Assembly (NCBI GenBank): GCA_016177775.1
Contig: JACOUQ010000015.1
Location: 186,001-250,000, forward strand
DNA from: Geobacter sp.
Lineage (GTDB): Bacteria; Desulfobacterota; Desulfuromonadia; Geobacterales; Geobacteraceae
DNA: 64,000 nt
Direction: 5' to 3'
The first letter of the stretch is position 1. Each line of letters starts with the position of its first letter. The notes under the pieces are model-generated. The model saw only the letters and a program-made list of their open reading frames with translations, was not told the DNA's origin and made no database searches. This document shows, in pieces, positions 27,054 through 34,516 of this stretch. Position numbers and translations under genes: made by a program.

Positions 27054-28028
27054 ATGCTTATAGTATATGTCATGGAGCGGGAGAAGGATCATACCGGTGC
27101 GCACGATGGGGAATGGCTGGCAGTTCCCGCGGAGCCGGGGGAAGGGGATGCTTCCGGTGTCCTCTCCGAGAAGCGGGCGCGCCTCTGGGCACTGGTCCTT
27201 GAGGCCCGCAGGGTGCCCTGCCGGCTCGATCCCGGCGCAATGGGGTGGCGGCTGCTGGTGCCGGCGGGATACTTGACACTCGCCAGGAAGGAGCTCCGCC
27301 TCTTCGATGAGTCAAACCGAAACTGGCCCCCGCCCGTTCCTCCGGTCCGGCCCCTGATGGAGAACACCCTGTCGGCCCTGTCGGTACTCATCCTGCTGGC
27401 AACTTTCCACAACATCACCCTGCTCGATATCCCGTTTTTCGGCCAATCCCCCCCCGACTGGACCATCCTCGGGAAGGCCCATGCCGCCAGGATAATGGAC
27501 GGCGAGTGGTGGCGGCTCGTTACTGCACTCACCCTCCATGCCGACTGGTTGCACCTGTTCAGCAACCTGGCAATCGGCGGTATCTTCGTAGTTTTACTCT
27601 GCCGCGAGCTCGGCTCGGGACTGGCCTGGAGCCTGCTTCTCGGCTCCGGCATTCTCGGAAACCTGGCCAACGCTTTCCTGCAGTCCCCGGATCACTCGTC
27701 GGTCGGCGCATCCACACTGGTTTTCGGCGCTGTCGGCATTCTCGCCGCGCTCAATATTGTACGCAACCGGCGCCAGCGGCAAAAGCGCTGGCCGCTTCCG
27801 GTCGCCGCGGCCCTGGCCTTGCTCGCCCTGCTGGGGACCGAGGGGGAAAACACCGATCTTGGGGCGCACCTGTTCGGTTTTCTGTTCGGGACAGTCCTTG
27901 GCCTGGTGGCGGAATGGCTGGTCGGCAGGCATGGCCTTCCCGGCCGCAGGGTCAACGCCCTGCTGGCGCTCGCCAGTGCAGTGCTGGTGCTGGCGGCCTG
28001 GTGGGGGGCGTTGGCGGCGGGAAGGTGA
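27054..28028 (+). CDS. Rhomboid-family intramembrane serine protease (324 aa)
   Basis: A soluble N-terminus (~95 residues) is followed by six to seven membrane segments. The catalytic serine motif SVGASTLVFGAVG and the later histidine motif GAHLFGFLFGTVLG are both intact, and HADWLHLFSNL in TM2 is the usual L1/TM2 signature. Rhomboids cleave substrates within the membrane. An alternative start is ATG 27072. The stop overlaps a 35-codon ORF (28028-28135) that I do not trust. The region 26878-27053 holds no gene but has a TGCTGTTACC/GGTAATAGCA inverted repeat. Confidence 0.9.
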   Translation: MLIVYVMEREKDHTGAHDGEWLAVPAEPGEGDASGVLSEKRARLWALVLEARRVPCRLDPGAMGWRLLVPAGYLTLARKELRLFDESNRNWPPPVPPVRPLMENTLSALSVLILLATFHNITLLDIPFFGQSPPDWTILGKAHAARIMDGEWWRLVTALTLHADWLHLFSNLAIGGIFVVLLCRELGSGLAWSLLLGSGILGNLANAFLQSPDHSSVGASTLVFGAVGILAALNIVRNRRQRQKRWPLPVAAALALLALLGTEGENTDLGAHLFGFLFGTVLGLVAEWLVGRHGLPGRRVNALLALASAVLVLAAWWGALAAGR

Positions 28029-28280
28029 TGGAATGGAATCTACAGATTTTACTGGACGACCGGCCGTGGTTCAACGTAACATTGACAGACATCGCTCGAC
28101 GGCTACCAAAGAATTTCAGTTGCAAAGCCGGGTAGTGAAAATATTCAAGCAGAAACGGTACAAGCCTGCGCATAACAGCCCTCCATCTGTTATTCTTTAA
28201 AACCAGCGGTAGGATGCTCCCCAGTTCTGAAGAGACAAAAAACATGGTGAACCGACATGAGCCGGGAGGCTCAGTTGCCT

Positions 28281-28511
28281 ATGGATACCTATTCTCCCTT
28301 TGACCACCAGGCGCTCCTCGAACTGGCCGATATGCGCATGCCCTTCGGAAAATACAGCGGGTGGCGGCTGATCGATCTTCCGGAGCCCTATGTGGTCTGG
28401 TTTGCCAGGCAGGGATTTCCCTGCGGGAGGCTGGGCGAGATGCTGAGGACGGTCTACGAAATCAAGGTCAACGGCCTGGAGTACCTGTTCGAACCCTTGA
28501 GCAAAACATAA
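28281..28511 (+). CDS. DUF3820-family protein (76 aa)
   Basis: The product has the DUF3820 core: MPFGKYSGWRLIDLPEPYVVWFARQGFP then LGEMLRTVYEIKVNGLE. The family is small, soluble and of unknown function. I take ATG 28281, which follows GGGAGG; an in-frame ATG at 28257 would add eight residues but has no ribosome site. The 28029-28280 stretch otherwise shows nothing convincing. Confidence 0.85.
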   Translation: MDTYSPFDHQALLELADMRMPFGKYSGWRLIDLPEPYVVWFARQGFPCGRLGEMLRTVYEIKVNGLEYLFEPLSKT

Positions 28512-28541
28512 CGCCATTTAAACTAAATACGAGACCGGAAC

Positions 28542-28772
28542 ATGACCGAACAAATATCCACTGATCCCTTGCACGGCATCACTTTGGAGATGATTCTCAC
28601 CGAACTGGTGGAACATTACGGATGGGACAAGCTGGGACAAATCATCGATATCCGGTGTTTCAACAGCAACCCGAGTATCAAGTCCAGTCTGAAATTCCTG
28701 AGAAGGACTCCCTGGGCCAGGACCAAGGTTGAAGAGTTATATCTGATGTACAAGATCGAGACGTCGGAATAA
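28542..28772 (+). CDS. VF530-family (DUF2132) DNA-binding-like protein (76 aa)
   Basis: [30 protein letters not shown]-like [32 protein letters not shown] is the full VF530 domain. The family has a small alpha-helical fold and a proposed DNA-binding role. It is complete in length. It lies between DUF3820 and CvfB-like genes, all co-directional with short gaps, so a small operon is likely. Confidence 0.9.
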   Translation: MTEQISTDPLHGITLEMILTELVEHYGWDKLGQIIDIRCFNSNPSIKSSLKFLRRTPWARTKVEELYLMYKIETSE

Positions 28773-28793
28773 ATATAAAGAAAAAGGAACCCA

Positions 28794-29621
28794 ATGCTGG
28801 CAATCGGAAAATTCAACAAGCTCGAAATAAACAGAATCACCGCACAGGGCGCGTTCCTGGACACGAAGGAGGGGGAGATCCTGCTTCCAGCCAGATTTCT
28901 TCCAGCCGACGCGAAAGCGGGCGACCGCATTGATGCCTTTATCTACCTGGATTCGGAAGACCGGCCGGCGGCCACCACCATTGCGCCCAAGGTGGCAGTT
29001 GGTGAATTCGCCTTCCTGGAGGTGAAGGATGCCGGCAAGTTCGGCGCATTTCTCGCCTGGGGGCTGGAAAAAGACCTGCTGGTGCCTTTCTCCGAGCAGC
29101 GGGAGCGGATGAGGCCGGGCGAAAGGCATGTCGTCGCGGTCTACCTGGACAATTCCGGCCGAATCGCCGCCTCGGCAAAAATCGGGAAATTCCTTGATCT
29201 GGAAAACGTCTCTGTTCGGGAAGGGGACGAAGTGGAGCTGATGATCTACGAATTGACCGACCTGGGGGCAAAGGTCATCATCAACGGGCGTCACGGCGGG
29301 CTGCTGTTCAGAAACGAGCTCTATGGCAAAAGGGTGGGGGACCGGTTCAGGGGTTATGTCAAGAAGGTCCGCGAGGATGAAAAGATCGATGTCACCCTGA
29401 GGAAAGAAGGGGGCCAGGATCTGGGGGAGCCGAAAGGGGCAATATTGAAGGCCCTGGCCGCACACGGCGGTTTCCTGCCGCTCAATGATAAAAGCTCGCC
29501 GGAGATGATCGCCGAGGTGTTGAAGATGAGCAAAAAGACCTTCAAGAAAGCTCTCGGCGGATTGTACAAGGAGCGCGTTGTTGCGCTAACCGCCGAAGGG
29601 ATCAGGCTCTGCCAGAAGTAA
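28794..29621 (+). CDS. CvfB-type S1-domain RNA-binding protein (275 aa)
   Basis: Tandem S1-like domains occupy residues ~1-60, ~65-140 and ~145-210 (GEFAFLEVKDAGKFGAFLAWGLEKDLLVPFSEQ is diagnostic). A winged-helix at the C-terminus follows (MIAEVLKMSKKTFKKALGGLYK). The length matches CvfB/YitL proteins, which bind RNA and affect virulence-factor or general gene expression in Firmicutes. Its role here is not established. Confidence 0.88.
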   Translation: MLAIGKFNKLEINRITAQGAFLDTKEGEILLPARFLPADAKAGDRIDAFIYLDSEDRPAATTIAPKVAVGEFAFLEVKDAGKFGAFLAWGLEKDLLVPFSEQRERMRPGERHVVAVYLDNSGRIAASAKIGKFLDLENVSVREGDEVELMIYELTDLGAKVIINGRHGGLLFRNELYGKRVGDRFRGYVKKVREDEKIDVTLRKEGGQDLGEPKGAILKALAAHGGFLPLNDKSSPEMIAEVLKMSKKTFKKALGGLYKERVVALTAEGIRLCQK

Positions 29622-29651
29622 AAAGGGGATTGACCGGCAACAGTGCTTTTC

Positions 29652-30524
29652 TCATGCCGATCCCGTCTCCTCGGTCTCCACTTCCTTTGCCACATTCCGC
29701 GCCGGTTCTTCCAGGCTGACCCGACCGATTTTCCCCGCCCGCAGTTCGCGCAGAAAAGCCTCGGCGGCGCGGTTCAGATCGACCTCCCCCCCTGTGACCA
29801 GGCAACCCAGGCGGCGGCCGATCGCTTCGAGCATGTCGATGGGGGTGTCGGGCAGTTGGGCGAGCTTGTACCGGATGCTGAGAAGCTCCGGATAGCGGTG
29901 CATCATGTACTCGGCGGCGAAGAGCCCGACGCTGGTGTAGTCGAGGGCGCCGGCGCCGATGGCGCCGCTGGTTGCCAGCCGATAGGCCGCAGCCTGGTCC
30001 CCCATCTCGGGCCAGAGGAGACCCGGCGTGTCGGAGAGGATAATGCCGTTGCGCAGGTTGATCTGCTGGGTACTGACGGTTATGGCGGGCTTGTCCCCGA
30101 CCTTGGCAATGGACCGTCCCGCCAGGGTGTTGATCAGGGTGGACTTGCCTACGTTGGGAATGCCGACGACCATGGCGCGCAGCGGCCGGCCCGGCTTGCC
30201 GCGGTTCGGCGCCAGTCGCTGGCAGAGCCTGATCAGCTGGCTCACCTCGCGGCGTTCCTTTGCCGACAGGGGGAGGGCGCGCACACCGGTTTCCTTTTCG
30301 AAATTGCGAACCCAGGCCTTGGTTACGGCGGGGTCGGCCAGGTCGTTCTTGTTGAGTACCTTGATGCAGGGCTTGTCCCGGCGCAGTTCCGCCAGCAGGT
30401 GGTTTGCGCTGGAGGCAGGGAGGCGGGCGTCCAGGACCTCGATAATCACGTCAGTTTTTCCGACCAACTCGGATATCTGGTCGTGGGCCTTCCCCATGTG
30501 GCCGGGATACCATTGAATCGTCAT
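29652..30524 (-). CDS. Circularly permuted GTPase, RbgA/YlqF-type ribosome biogenesis factor (290 aa)
   Basis: The motif order G4-G5-G1-G2-G3 is seen: LNKNDLAD first, then GIPNVGKSTLINTL, a G2 segment and DTPGLLWPEM. The N-terminus MTIQWYPGHMGKA is the family's start, which fixes the start at 30524 (the frame runs open 25 codons further upstream). RbgA promotes late 50S subunit assembly. It is convergent with the CvfB-like gene. Confidence 0.92.
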   Translation of the reverse strand: MTIQWYPGHMGKAHDQISELVGKTDVIIEVLDARLPASSANHLLAELRRDKPCIKVLNKNDLADPAVTKAWVRNFEKETGVRALPLSAKERREVSQLIRLCQRLAPNRGKPGRPLRAMVVGIPNVGKSTLINTLAGRSIAKVGDKPAITVSTQQINLRNGIILSDTPGLLWPEMGDQAAAYRLATSGAIGAGALDYTSVGLFAAEYMMHRYPELLSIRYKLAQLPDTPIDMLEAIGRRLGCLVTGGEVDLNRAAEAFLRELRAGKIGRVSLEEPARNVAKEVETEETGSA

Positions 30525-30679
30525 GTATGTTTTCTTTCCGCTGGTTTTAAATGGTTGATTCCAAACTACTGTATCATACTCCCCCGCTGAAAGGTGCATT
30601 ATCTGGCACGCACGTGAGTCGCAAAATTACGTGACGCTCCCTTCTTACCGGCTAATGTTGCTGCCGTATCTGAATATTC

Positions 30680-30708
30680 TTGACAATCTGGTCAGAATGG
30701 CCTATAAA
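30680..30708 (+). promoter_or_regulatory. Sigma70-type promoter upstream of tRNA-Met
   Basis: TTGACA at 30680-30685, a 17-base spacer and TATAAA at 30703-30708 are near consensus. The predicted start falls inside the hairpin at 30711-30740. Confidence 0.7.
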
Positions 30709-30710
30709 AA

Positions 30711-30740
30711 AAAGCTCTTTGGGAAGCCAAAGAGCTTTTT
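30711..30740 (+). terminator. Terminator-like hairpin just before tRNA-Met
   Basis: AAAGCTCTTTGG pairs perfectly with CCAAAGAGCTTT around GAAG and is followed by T residues. It is symmetrical enough to act on both strands. Its place between a strong promoter and the tRNA is odd. Confidence 0.7.
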
Positions 30741-30748
30741 ATAATTTC

Positions 30749-30825
30749 GGCGGCGTAGCTCAGCTGGTTAGAGCACACGGCTCATATCCGTGATGTCCGG
30801 GGTTCAAGTCCCTGCACCGCCACCA
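30749..30825 (+). tRNA. tRNA-Met (anticodon CAT)
   Basis: It forms a 77-base cloverleaf including encoded CCA. The anticodon stem CACGG/CCGTG is perfect, and the anticodon CAT is at 30783-30785. The D-loop (CAGCTGGTTAGAGC) and T-loop (GGGGTTCAAGTCCC) are standard. The acceptor arm GGCGGCG/CACCGCC has one C-A mismatch. A CAT anticodon could also be a tRNA-Ile2 read after lysidine modification, but the overall sequence looks like elongator Met. Confidence 0.93.
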
Positions 30826-30857
30826 TTTTAAAGTCCGGCACCGTCCGGAGCAGCACG

Positions 30858-30885
30858 AAAGGCCCTGAGAAATCAGGGCCTTTTT
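30858..30885 (+). terminator. Intrinsic terminator after tRNA-Met
   Basis: GGCCCTGA/TCAGGGCC with a GAAA loop is flanked by A residues upstream and five T residues downstream. Confidence 0.85.
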
Positions 30886-31078
30886 GTTTTTTTGTGTCCT
30901 GGGTCCTACCCAGTGCCCGATCCATTTAGGCCCGGTTGGGTCCGGTCCCCGACTCCCGGTACATGGCCTTTCCCGTTGACATCAATGGCAAAAAGGTGTA
31001 TTAAACTTGCGTAATTTTGCGGTGTTATGGGAGGTAGCTGGTGAAGTGCGAACGCCGGGGAAAGATGTGTCTATTATG

Positions 31079-31118
31079 AAAGCCGTCCTTGTCAGCTTTG
31101 ATGCTGAAGGCGGCTTTT
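31079..31118 (+). terminator. Hairpin with T-tract in the remnant region
   Basis: AAAGCCG...CGGCTTTT with an internal imperfect stem. There is no intact gene directly upstream. The stretch 30886-31218 otherwise holds no gene that I can support. Confidence 0.5.
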
Positions 31119-31218
31119 GAGTTTGTGCGGGTATGACAGGTGGCGGTGCCGGTGATGAGATAAAATTGCCAGAATTGTCTCGTGTCTGGGGCTGACCCCT
31201 TTAGACTCCCTTTAGACT

Positions 31219-31425
31219 CCCCAGATATGGGTTGCCCTGTGCATCTATCTGCTTGTGGCCATTACAAAGAAGCGGCTTGGCATCCAATGTTCGCTCTACA
31301 CTTTTCTACAGATTCTTGAGGTCAACATATTCGAGAAGAAGCCCATTTCATCGCTGGTTGCAGAGGCGCTCAAACAAAATCTGGAACCACCCGGCTATAA
31401 CCAGCTGAACTTATTCGCTTATTAA
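31219..31425 (+). pseudogene. C-terminal remnant of an IS4-family transposase
   Basis: An open frame reads QIWVALCIYLLVAITKKRLG, then SLYTFLQILEVNIFEKKPIS and ends NQLNLFAY. This is the characteristic C-terminus of IS4-group transposases. No upstream catalytic part is present, and the frame begins abruptly after repeated TTTAGACTCC words. The bases after the stop (CCGGACAGTAGTGG) may be the old element end. It marks insertion activity at the left edge of the nitrogenase-like locus. Confidence 0.75.
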
Positions 31426-31567
31426 CCGGACAGTAGTGGTACAGCCATCGAGATAGATGGGATCATATCGGGGATTTTGGCGGAGTGACGATGTCTCTGG
31501 ATAAAGCCCTTGAGTATGTCGTCAGTGATGCGCCGGGCTGCTTCCACATTGATTTTTTGAAGTTTGA

Positions 31568-31699
31568 GAGGATCAGGACTTGACCGACAAACTGACCGTG
31601 AACGGTTTTGCCGTGGATATCCGCAATGCACCGCTGGAGCTTCAGGAAGTGGCTTTCCAGCGGGGACTGATTCCCTTTGTTCCTGGGGAAAAGAGTTAG
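31568..31699 (+). pseudogene. Unidentified C-terminal protein fragment
   Basis: A short frame bounded upstream by a stop codon encodes LTDKLTVNGFAVDIRNAPLE followed by a QRGLIPFVPGEKS end, which looks like the real tail of a lost larger protein. No start codon with a ribosome site is present. I cannot name the parent. Bases 31426-31567 are likewise remnant-like without a supported gene. Confidence 0.4.
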
Positions 31700-31706
31700 G
31701 CATCAC

Positions 31707-32015
31707 ATGAGCATCAATGGAACGTATGAAATCGTCGAAATGGAACAATGGGACAAGGAAGACATCGACTTGGTAGAACCCGGCTATATCCGCATCAGTG
31801 GAATGAGGGGAGAGCTTCATTTTATCTGCGTTGACGGCCAGATGGATATTCGCAAGGACAAGGCCGGAGGCTACAAGTTCTCCTGGGACGGCAACGATGA
31901 ATGCGATCCGGCGAGCGGCTTCGGAGAGTTTGTCTGCGACGGCGACACATTGACCGGCAGAATATACATCCACGACAGCGACGACAGCTCTTTCGTGGCG
32001 AAGAAAATATCCTGA
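31707..32015 (+). CDS. Small acidic hypothetical protein (102 aa)
   Basis: ATG 31707 begins MSINGTYEIVEMEQWDKEDI; the upstream frame reads through the fragment before it. The product is acidic, beta-rich and without signal or membrane segments (GYIRISGMRGELHFICVDGQMD, then FVCDGDTLTGRIYIHDSDDSS). Such proteins often occur as single accessory genes in defence or toxin neighbourhoods, but I do not assign a family. It is followed 18 bases later by another small hypothetical gene in the same direction. Confidence 0.55.
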   Translation: MSINGTYEIVEMEQWDKEDIDLVEPGYIRISGMRGELHFICVDGQMDIRKDKAGGYKFSWDGNDECDPASGFGEFVCDGDTLTGRIYIHDSDDSSFVAKKIS

Positions 32016-32033
32016 GAAGGCAGGGAAATTGTA

Positions 32034-32363
32034 ATGGTCAACCGTGGTCTTGTGATAGCACTGGCAAAAGAACCGTTCAGGGAATGGCTTCTATCGCTTC
32101 CTGATCCTTGTGATATGTCGCTTGAGGAGATCAACGAGGACCGCACCGCCTACCTGGTTCCAGAGTTTGAAGATGATAAACAGCGGGAGAAGGCTATAAA
32201 GAAGGTTTTCGAGATGATCTTTGAGGACCAGCTTGCCGACTGGTGGACAAGAGAGGAAGACTGGCCCCAGAAACGGGATCTGAGGGCTTTCAGGAAATGG
32301 TTCGACCTTCGGTTCCACTCTGTAGTGGAGGACCTTGTTGACGACGTTCTTGTTGATGAATGA
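32034..32363 (+). CDS. Hypothetical protein rich in acidic and Trp residues (109 aa)
   Basis: The frame starts MVNRGLVIALAKEPFREWLL and contains YLVPEFEDDKQREKAIKKVFEMIFEDQLADWW and a C-terminal LVDDVLVDE. It is highly charged, predicted helical and cytoplasmic. It has the look of small conserved proteins in mobile regions; I do not recognise a named family. The weak ribosome site and the surrounding pseudogenes lower confidence. Confidence 0.55.
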   Translation: MVNRGLVIALAKEPFREWLLSLPDPCDMSLEEINEDRTAYLVPEFEDDKQREKAIKKVFEMIFEDQLADWWTREEDWPQKRDLRAFRKWFDLRFHSVVEDLVDDVLVDE

Positions 32364-32399
32364 CAGCAAGCAAGAAATGATGAAAAGAGGAGTTCAGCA

Positions 32400-32889
32400 T
32401 TGACCACTGATTTAACTCTCTACGCCGATTTACTGGGCGACGTCAAGGCCCGTATCCGGCAGGCACAGGTAAAAGCCACCCTCGCCGCCAATGCGGAAAT
32501 GATCCTTATGTACTGGGATATCGGCCGGCTGATTACGGAACGCCAACAACGCGAAGGCTGGGGGGCGGGCGTCATCCCCCGGCTGTCTCGTGATCTTCAT
32601 AATGAACTGCCCGAATCAAAGGGTTTTTCCGAGCGGAATATCAAATTTATGGTCCAGCTCTACAAGGAGTATGGGCTCGGTGATGAAATTGGGAAACAGG
32701 CTGTTTCCCAATTGGAAGAGATGCAACAGCTCGTTGCAAGAATTCCGTGGGGGCATAACAATCCTCCTCATGCAGCGCATTAAAGACCTGCCAAGCTGTC
32801 TTTGGTATAAGGGAGGCTTTTCTTATTCCAAAGAAGGAGCTTTAGAAGGTACCCAAATCAGTTGCTTTTATGGGCCAGTTGATGGTTAG
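32400..32889 (+). pseudogene. Truncated, frameshifted DUF1016 (YhcG-type) nuclease gene
   Basis: The TTG start behind AGGAG gives a clear DUF1016 N-terminus: YADLLGDVKARIRQAQVKAT, LMYWDIGRLI, VIPRLSRDLHNELPESKGFS ERNIKFMVQLYKEY. The frame shifts near 32755, where the expected WGHNILLMQRIKDL continues in another frame, and homology ends around 32830. The C-terminal PD-(D/E)XK nuclease half is missing. DUF1016 proteins are accessory, often defence-linked. This copy is dead. Confidence 0.8.
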
Positions 32890-32992
32890 AGCTATGGTGT
32901 CGGAAAAAGTAACCAAAATGGCGCCCAAAAATTCCACGGCTTATCCAAGACGGTAAACAAGACAGGAAATATCAGCTCGCAGAAAAAATATC

Positions 32993-33040
32993 TTGACTTG
33001 TGTGTAAAATGCCTGATATAAAGTCTATCAAATAGATAGA
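32993..33040 (+). promoter_or_regulatory. Promoter with palindromic operator upstream of metK
   Basis: TTGACT (32993-32998), an 18-base spacer and TATAAA (33017-33022) form the promoter. A perfect palindrome TCTATC-AAATA-GATAGA lies at 33024-33040, covering the start site, which is the position of a repressor. Matching sites occur at 40797-40813 and 56745-56761. Confidence 0.75.
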
Positions 33041-33084
33041 ATTAATGGCTGAAATTTCGAGCCAAAATCTGTTAAGCGCAACCG

Positions 33085-33151
33085 AGGCTGACCGGACAAC
33101 CGGAGGCCAGGCATGCATCGTCAGTGACGATCATCCTGGCCTCTTTTTTTT
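33085..33151 (+). promoter_or_regulatory. Leader RNA A: conserved hairpin abutting a terminator, before metK
   Basis: GGCTGA leads into hairpin CCGG-ACAA-CCGG (33092-33103). This directly abuts terminator stem AGGCCAGG/CCTGGCCT (33104-33142), with an inner ATCGTCA/TGACGAT hairpin and a T-tract to 33151. The same layout recurs before the NifB-like gene and other genes of this locus, with compensating base changes in both stems. Confidence 0.8.
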
Positions 33152-33195
33152 GACCAACACCATTACAACTACATGCAGGGAAAGGAGAAACTGTT

Positions 33196-34401
33196 ATGGC
33201 AGACAGGCGCTATCTCTTCACGTCGGAATCGGTAACCGAGGGACACCCCGACAAGCTGGCCGACCAGATCTCGGACGCGGTGCTCGACGCTTACCTGGCC
33301 CAGGACCCACTCTCAAGGGTGGCTTGCGAAACCAGCGTCACCACGGGGCTGGTGCTTCTTTTCGGGGAGATATCGGCGCAGGCACAGGTAAGCGCTGCGC
33401 GAGTGGCGCGCGACACGATCACGCAGGTAGGGTACACGAGCACGGAGTACGGCTTGGATGCCGAGCACAGCGCGGTCCTCGTTTCTCTTGACCAGCAGTC
33501 GCCCGACATTGCCCAGGGGGTGAACAAGGCGCTGGAGGCGCGTCATGGCAAGGACCATGACGGTTACCTGGATTCAGTGGGGGCAGGGGACCAGGGGATG
33601 GTGTTCGGCTTTGCCACCGACGAGACCCCGGAATATCTGCCGACCTCCATCGCCCTTGCGCATGGCCTTTCCAGGCGCCTCGCCGAGGCGAGGAAGGGGG
33701 GCGACATCCCCTATCTGCGCCCCGACGGGAAGAGCCAGGTGACCGTGGAATACGAGGGGGAGAGGCCGGTCCGGATCGATACCGTGGTCATCTCGGCCCA
33801 GCACAATCCGGACGTCTCCCTGGATAAGATTCGGGAGGACGTCATCAGCGGCGTCATCCGGCCGGTGATTCCAGGCAATCTCCTGGACGACAGGACAAAG
33901 ATCTACGTAAATCCCACCGGTCGCTTCGTAGTGGGCGGCCCCCATGGAGACGCGGGGCTCACCGGAAGAAAGATCATCGTCGATACCTATGGCGGTTTTG
34001 CCCGCCATGGCGGCGGCGCCTTCTCCGGCAAGGACCCCACCAAGGTGGACCGCTCCGGCGCTTATGCGGCCCGCTATGTGGCGAAGAACGTAGTGGCGGC
34101 CGGGCTGGCTAAGCGGCTGGAGGTGCAGATCGCATACGCCATCGGCGTTGCCCGCCCGGTCTCCATCTTCGTGGAGAGCTTTGGCACTAGCCGGTTCACA
34201 AATGATGAGCTGGCTGCGCTGATCGAAGCCCACTTCGACCTGCGGCCGGCCGCTATCATCGAGCAGCTGGATCTGCGCCGCCCAATCTACCTGCAGACCG
34301 CGGCTTACGGTCATTTCGGCCGCACCGACCTCGATCTGCCGTGGGAGCGGACGGACAAGGCCGAGCAGTTGCAGGCGGCGGTGTTCAGAAGGGCAGGCTG
34401 A
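33196..34401 (+). CDS. metK: S-adenosylmethionine synthetase
   Basis: This 401-aa full-length MetK has the ATP-binding [12 protein letters not shown] hexapeptide region, the [23 protein letters not shown] loop and the N-terminal [25 protein letters not shown]. It makes SAM from methionine and ATP. The start follows AAAGGAG. It opens the sulfur/nitrogenase-like locus under leader RNA A and is followed by radical-SAM genes, so it probably supplies SAM to NifB-like and other radical-SAM enzymes, or completes methionine salvage from reduced organosulfur. Whether it is the only metK of the genome cannot be told from this window. Confidence 0.95.
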   Translation: MADRRYLFTSESVTEGHPDKLADQISDAVLDAYLAQDPLSRVACETSVTTGLVLLFGEISAQAQVSAARVARDTITQVGYTSTEYGLDAEHSAVLVSLDQQSPDIAQGVNKALEARHGKDHDGYLDSVGAGDQGMVFGFATDETPEYLPTSIALAHGLSRRLAEARKGGDIPYLRPDGKSQVTVEYEGERPVRIDTVVISAQHNPDVSLDKIREDVISGVIRPVIPGNLLDDRTKIYVNPTGRFVVGGPHGDAGLTGRKIIVDTYGGFARHGGGAFSGKDPTKVDRSGAYAARYVAKNVVAAGLAKRLEVQIAYAIGVARPVSIFVESFGTSRFTNDELAALIEAHFDLRPAAIIEQLDLRRPIYLQTAAYGHFGRTDLDLPWERTDKAEQLQAAVFRRAG

Positions 34402-34404
34402 AAA

Positions 34405-34502
34405 AAGCCAGCTGTTTAGGCTATAGGCTGAAGGTTATTAGCTGCAAGAAAATAATCACGTTTTAACTTCAGCCTACAGCCTTCAGGCTAATAACCTGAT
34501 TA
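34405..34502. repeat. Long intergenic inverted repeat
   Basis: GGCTATAGGCTGAAG and AGGTTATTAGC on the left are mirrored by CTTCAGCCTACAGCC and GGCTAATAACCT on the right. It fills the metK to radical-SAM gap and would form a hairpin in the transcript. Confidence 0.65.
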
Positions 34503-34516
34503 CAAAGGAGAATCCC

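Noticed and set aside
28028-28135. 35-codon ORF overlapping the rhomboid stop codon
   Set aside because: It has an ATGA-type overlap but no recognisable family and no supporting context.
31422-31973. 183-codon minus-strand frame in the remnant region
   Set aside because: It overlaps the better-supported plus-strand gene at 31707 and has no recognisable domain.
33085-33151. SAM-I (S-box) riboswitch upstream of metK
   Set aside because: The element is far too short, lacks the S-box four-way junction, and the same motif precedes a sulfatase and other genes.
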